Below are positions 63,198-64,000 of a stretch of 64,000 nucleotides of DNA, in pieces (position 1 is the first letter of the stretch; every line of letters starts with the position of its first letter). Position numbers and translations under genes: made by a program. The notes under the pieces were generated by a model, which made no database searches, was not told where the DNA came from, and worked only from the letters and a program-made list of their open reading frames with translations. The DNA is from Cloeon dipterum (Eukaryota; Arthropoda; Insecta; Ephemeroptera; Baetidae): assembly GCF_949628265.1 (NCBI RefSeq), contig NC_088789.1, positions 15,926,886 to 15,990,885 of the forward strand. The letters run 5' to 3'.

Positions 63198-64000
63198 ATG
63201 AGGGTGGTTGGCTTGGTGAGCGGCGGAAAGGACAGCTGCTACAATATGATGCAGTGTGTCGCCGCAGGACACTCGCTGGTAGCACTCGCCAACTTGCAGC
63301 CTAATGTTGATGGTGAGTTGACGAATCTCCAGTTCGGTGCTGACTCTTATCTTTCCTCCCAGGCGAGATGGACAGCTATATGTACCAGTCAGTGGGACAC
63401 GAGGGTGTGGAAGCGCTAGCCGAAGCAATGGACCTGCCGCTCTTTCGTCAGATTACTAAAGGGCATACTAAACAAACGGGCAAAGAGTACAACCCTGAGG
63501 AAGGTGATGAGGTCGAGGACCTTTTTCTCCTGCTCCAAACTATCAAGCAGGAGGTCGGCGTGGAAGCTGTCTCGGTCGGTGCCATCCTCTCCGACTACCA
63601 GCGTGTCCGGGTCGAGAATGTGTAATTAAATTTTAGTATTCCAAATTACATGCTTGTCTTCACAGACTTAATTTCATTCCTCAGTTGTGCCAGACTTGGA
63701 CTTATATGTTTGGCATTCCTGTGGCAGCGAGACCAGGCAGAACTTCTTGCCGAAATGGTAGCTAGTGGCGTTCAAGCCATCCTGGTCAAGGTTGCAGCTC
63801 TCGGACTCGACCCTGCGCAACATCTGGGAAGGGACATTTCAGAAGTGGCGCCACATCTCCTTAGAATGGTGACTATTTAGTTTCCTAATGTTCTAAATTA
63901 AAATCTGTTTTACCCATCTAATTTATGATGACTTTCTAGAAAGAAAAATGGGGCCTAAATGTGTGCGGTGAAGGAGGAGAGTACGAAACTTTTACGTTAG
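63198..64000 (+). CDS. DPH6: Diphthine--ammonia ligase DPH6 (ATPBD4), 3' part off right edge
   Basis: Family role: cytosolic ATP-dependent amidation of diphthine on elongation factor 2, the last step of diphthamide synthesis. Coding exons: 63198-63312, 63363-63621, 63685-63868, 63940-64000 (cut by the window); about 206 residues, all phases agree. Seen: N-terminal PP-loop VGLVSGGKDSCYNM (residues 4-17), substrate-region YQSVGHEGVEALAEAMDLPL and VGAILSDYQRVRVENV, then LAFLWQRDQAELLAEM, VKVAALGLDPAQHLG, and the conserved VCGEGGEYETFTL at the edge. The C-terminal RidA-like domains found in many eukaryotic members would lie beyond the window. Start chosen at 63198 because the PP-loop begins four residues later, as in the family. 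Confidence 0.95.

Overview
The window is nuclear DNA from an animal, most likely an arthropod and probably an insect. It has seven protein-coding genes split by many GT-AG introns, AT-rich non-coding DNA, and single genes where vertebrates usually carry several paralogues (one Polycomb-like, one BRSK/SAD kinase, one canonical poly(A) polymerase). I cannot fix the order or species from sequence alone. No bacterial-type operon, CRISPR array, rRNA or convincing tRNA was seen. Gene names rest on recognised motifs. Exon borders come from reading splice sites with matching codon phase; all seven models stay in frame across every junction I propose.

Layout, left to right. (1) 47-5350, minus: SETDB1 (Drosophila eggless), 5' end complete, C-terminal half of the SET domain off the left edge. 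(2) 6962-13837, plus: Polycomb-like (PHF1/MTF2/PHF19 family), complete, with a 1.7 kb near-perfect inverted repeat in one intron. (3) 20475-44615, minus: BRSK/SAD kinase (Drosophila sff), complete in 14 exons, with a 16 kb first intron. (4) 50297-54123, plus: poly(A) polymerase (Drosophila hiiragi), with a TA-flanked MITE in its first coding intron and two possible C-termini. (5) 56621-60219, plus: TMEM245, a multi-pass membrane protein. (6) 60876-62368, minus: EEF2KMT (FAM86), which methylates a lysine of elongation factor 2. (7) 63198 to the right edge, plus: DPH6, which performs the last step of diphthamide synthesis on elongation factor 2.

Two divergent pairs make functional sense. SETDB1 (H3K9 methylation) and Polycomb-like (PRC2, H3K27 methylation) lie head to head about 1.6 kb apart. 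EEF2KMT and DPH6, which modify the same protein, lie head to head with 829 bp between start codons. TMEM245 and EEF2KMT are tail to tail with poly(A) signals only tens of bases apart. Polycomb-like and BRSK are convergent across 6.6 kb.

The most unusual structures are non-coding: the long hairpin-forming repeat in the Polycomb-like intron, a family of at least five diverged copies of an unclassified dispersed repeat in and around the BRSK locus, and the small TA-flanked inverted-repeat element in the poly(A) polymerase intron. I found no clearly new multi-gene system.
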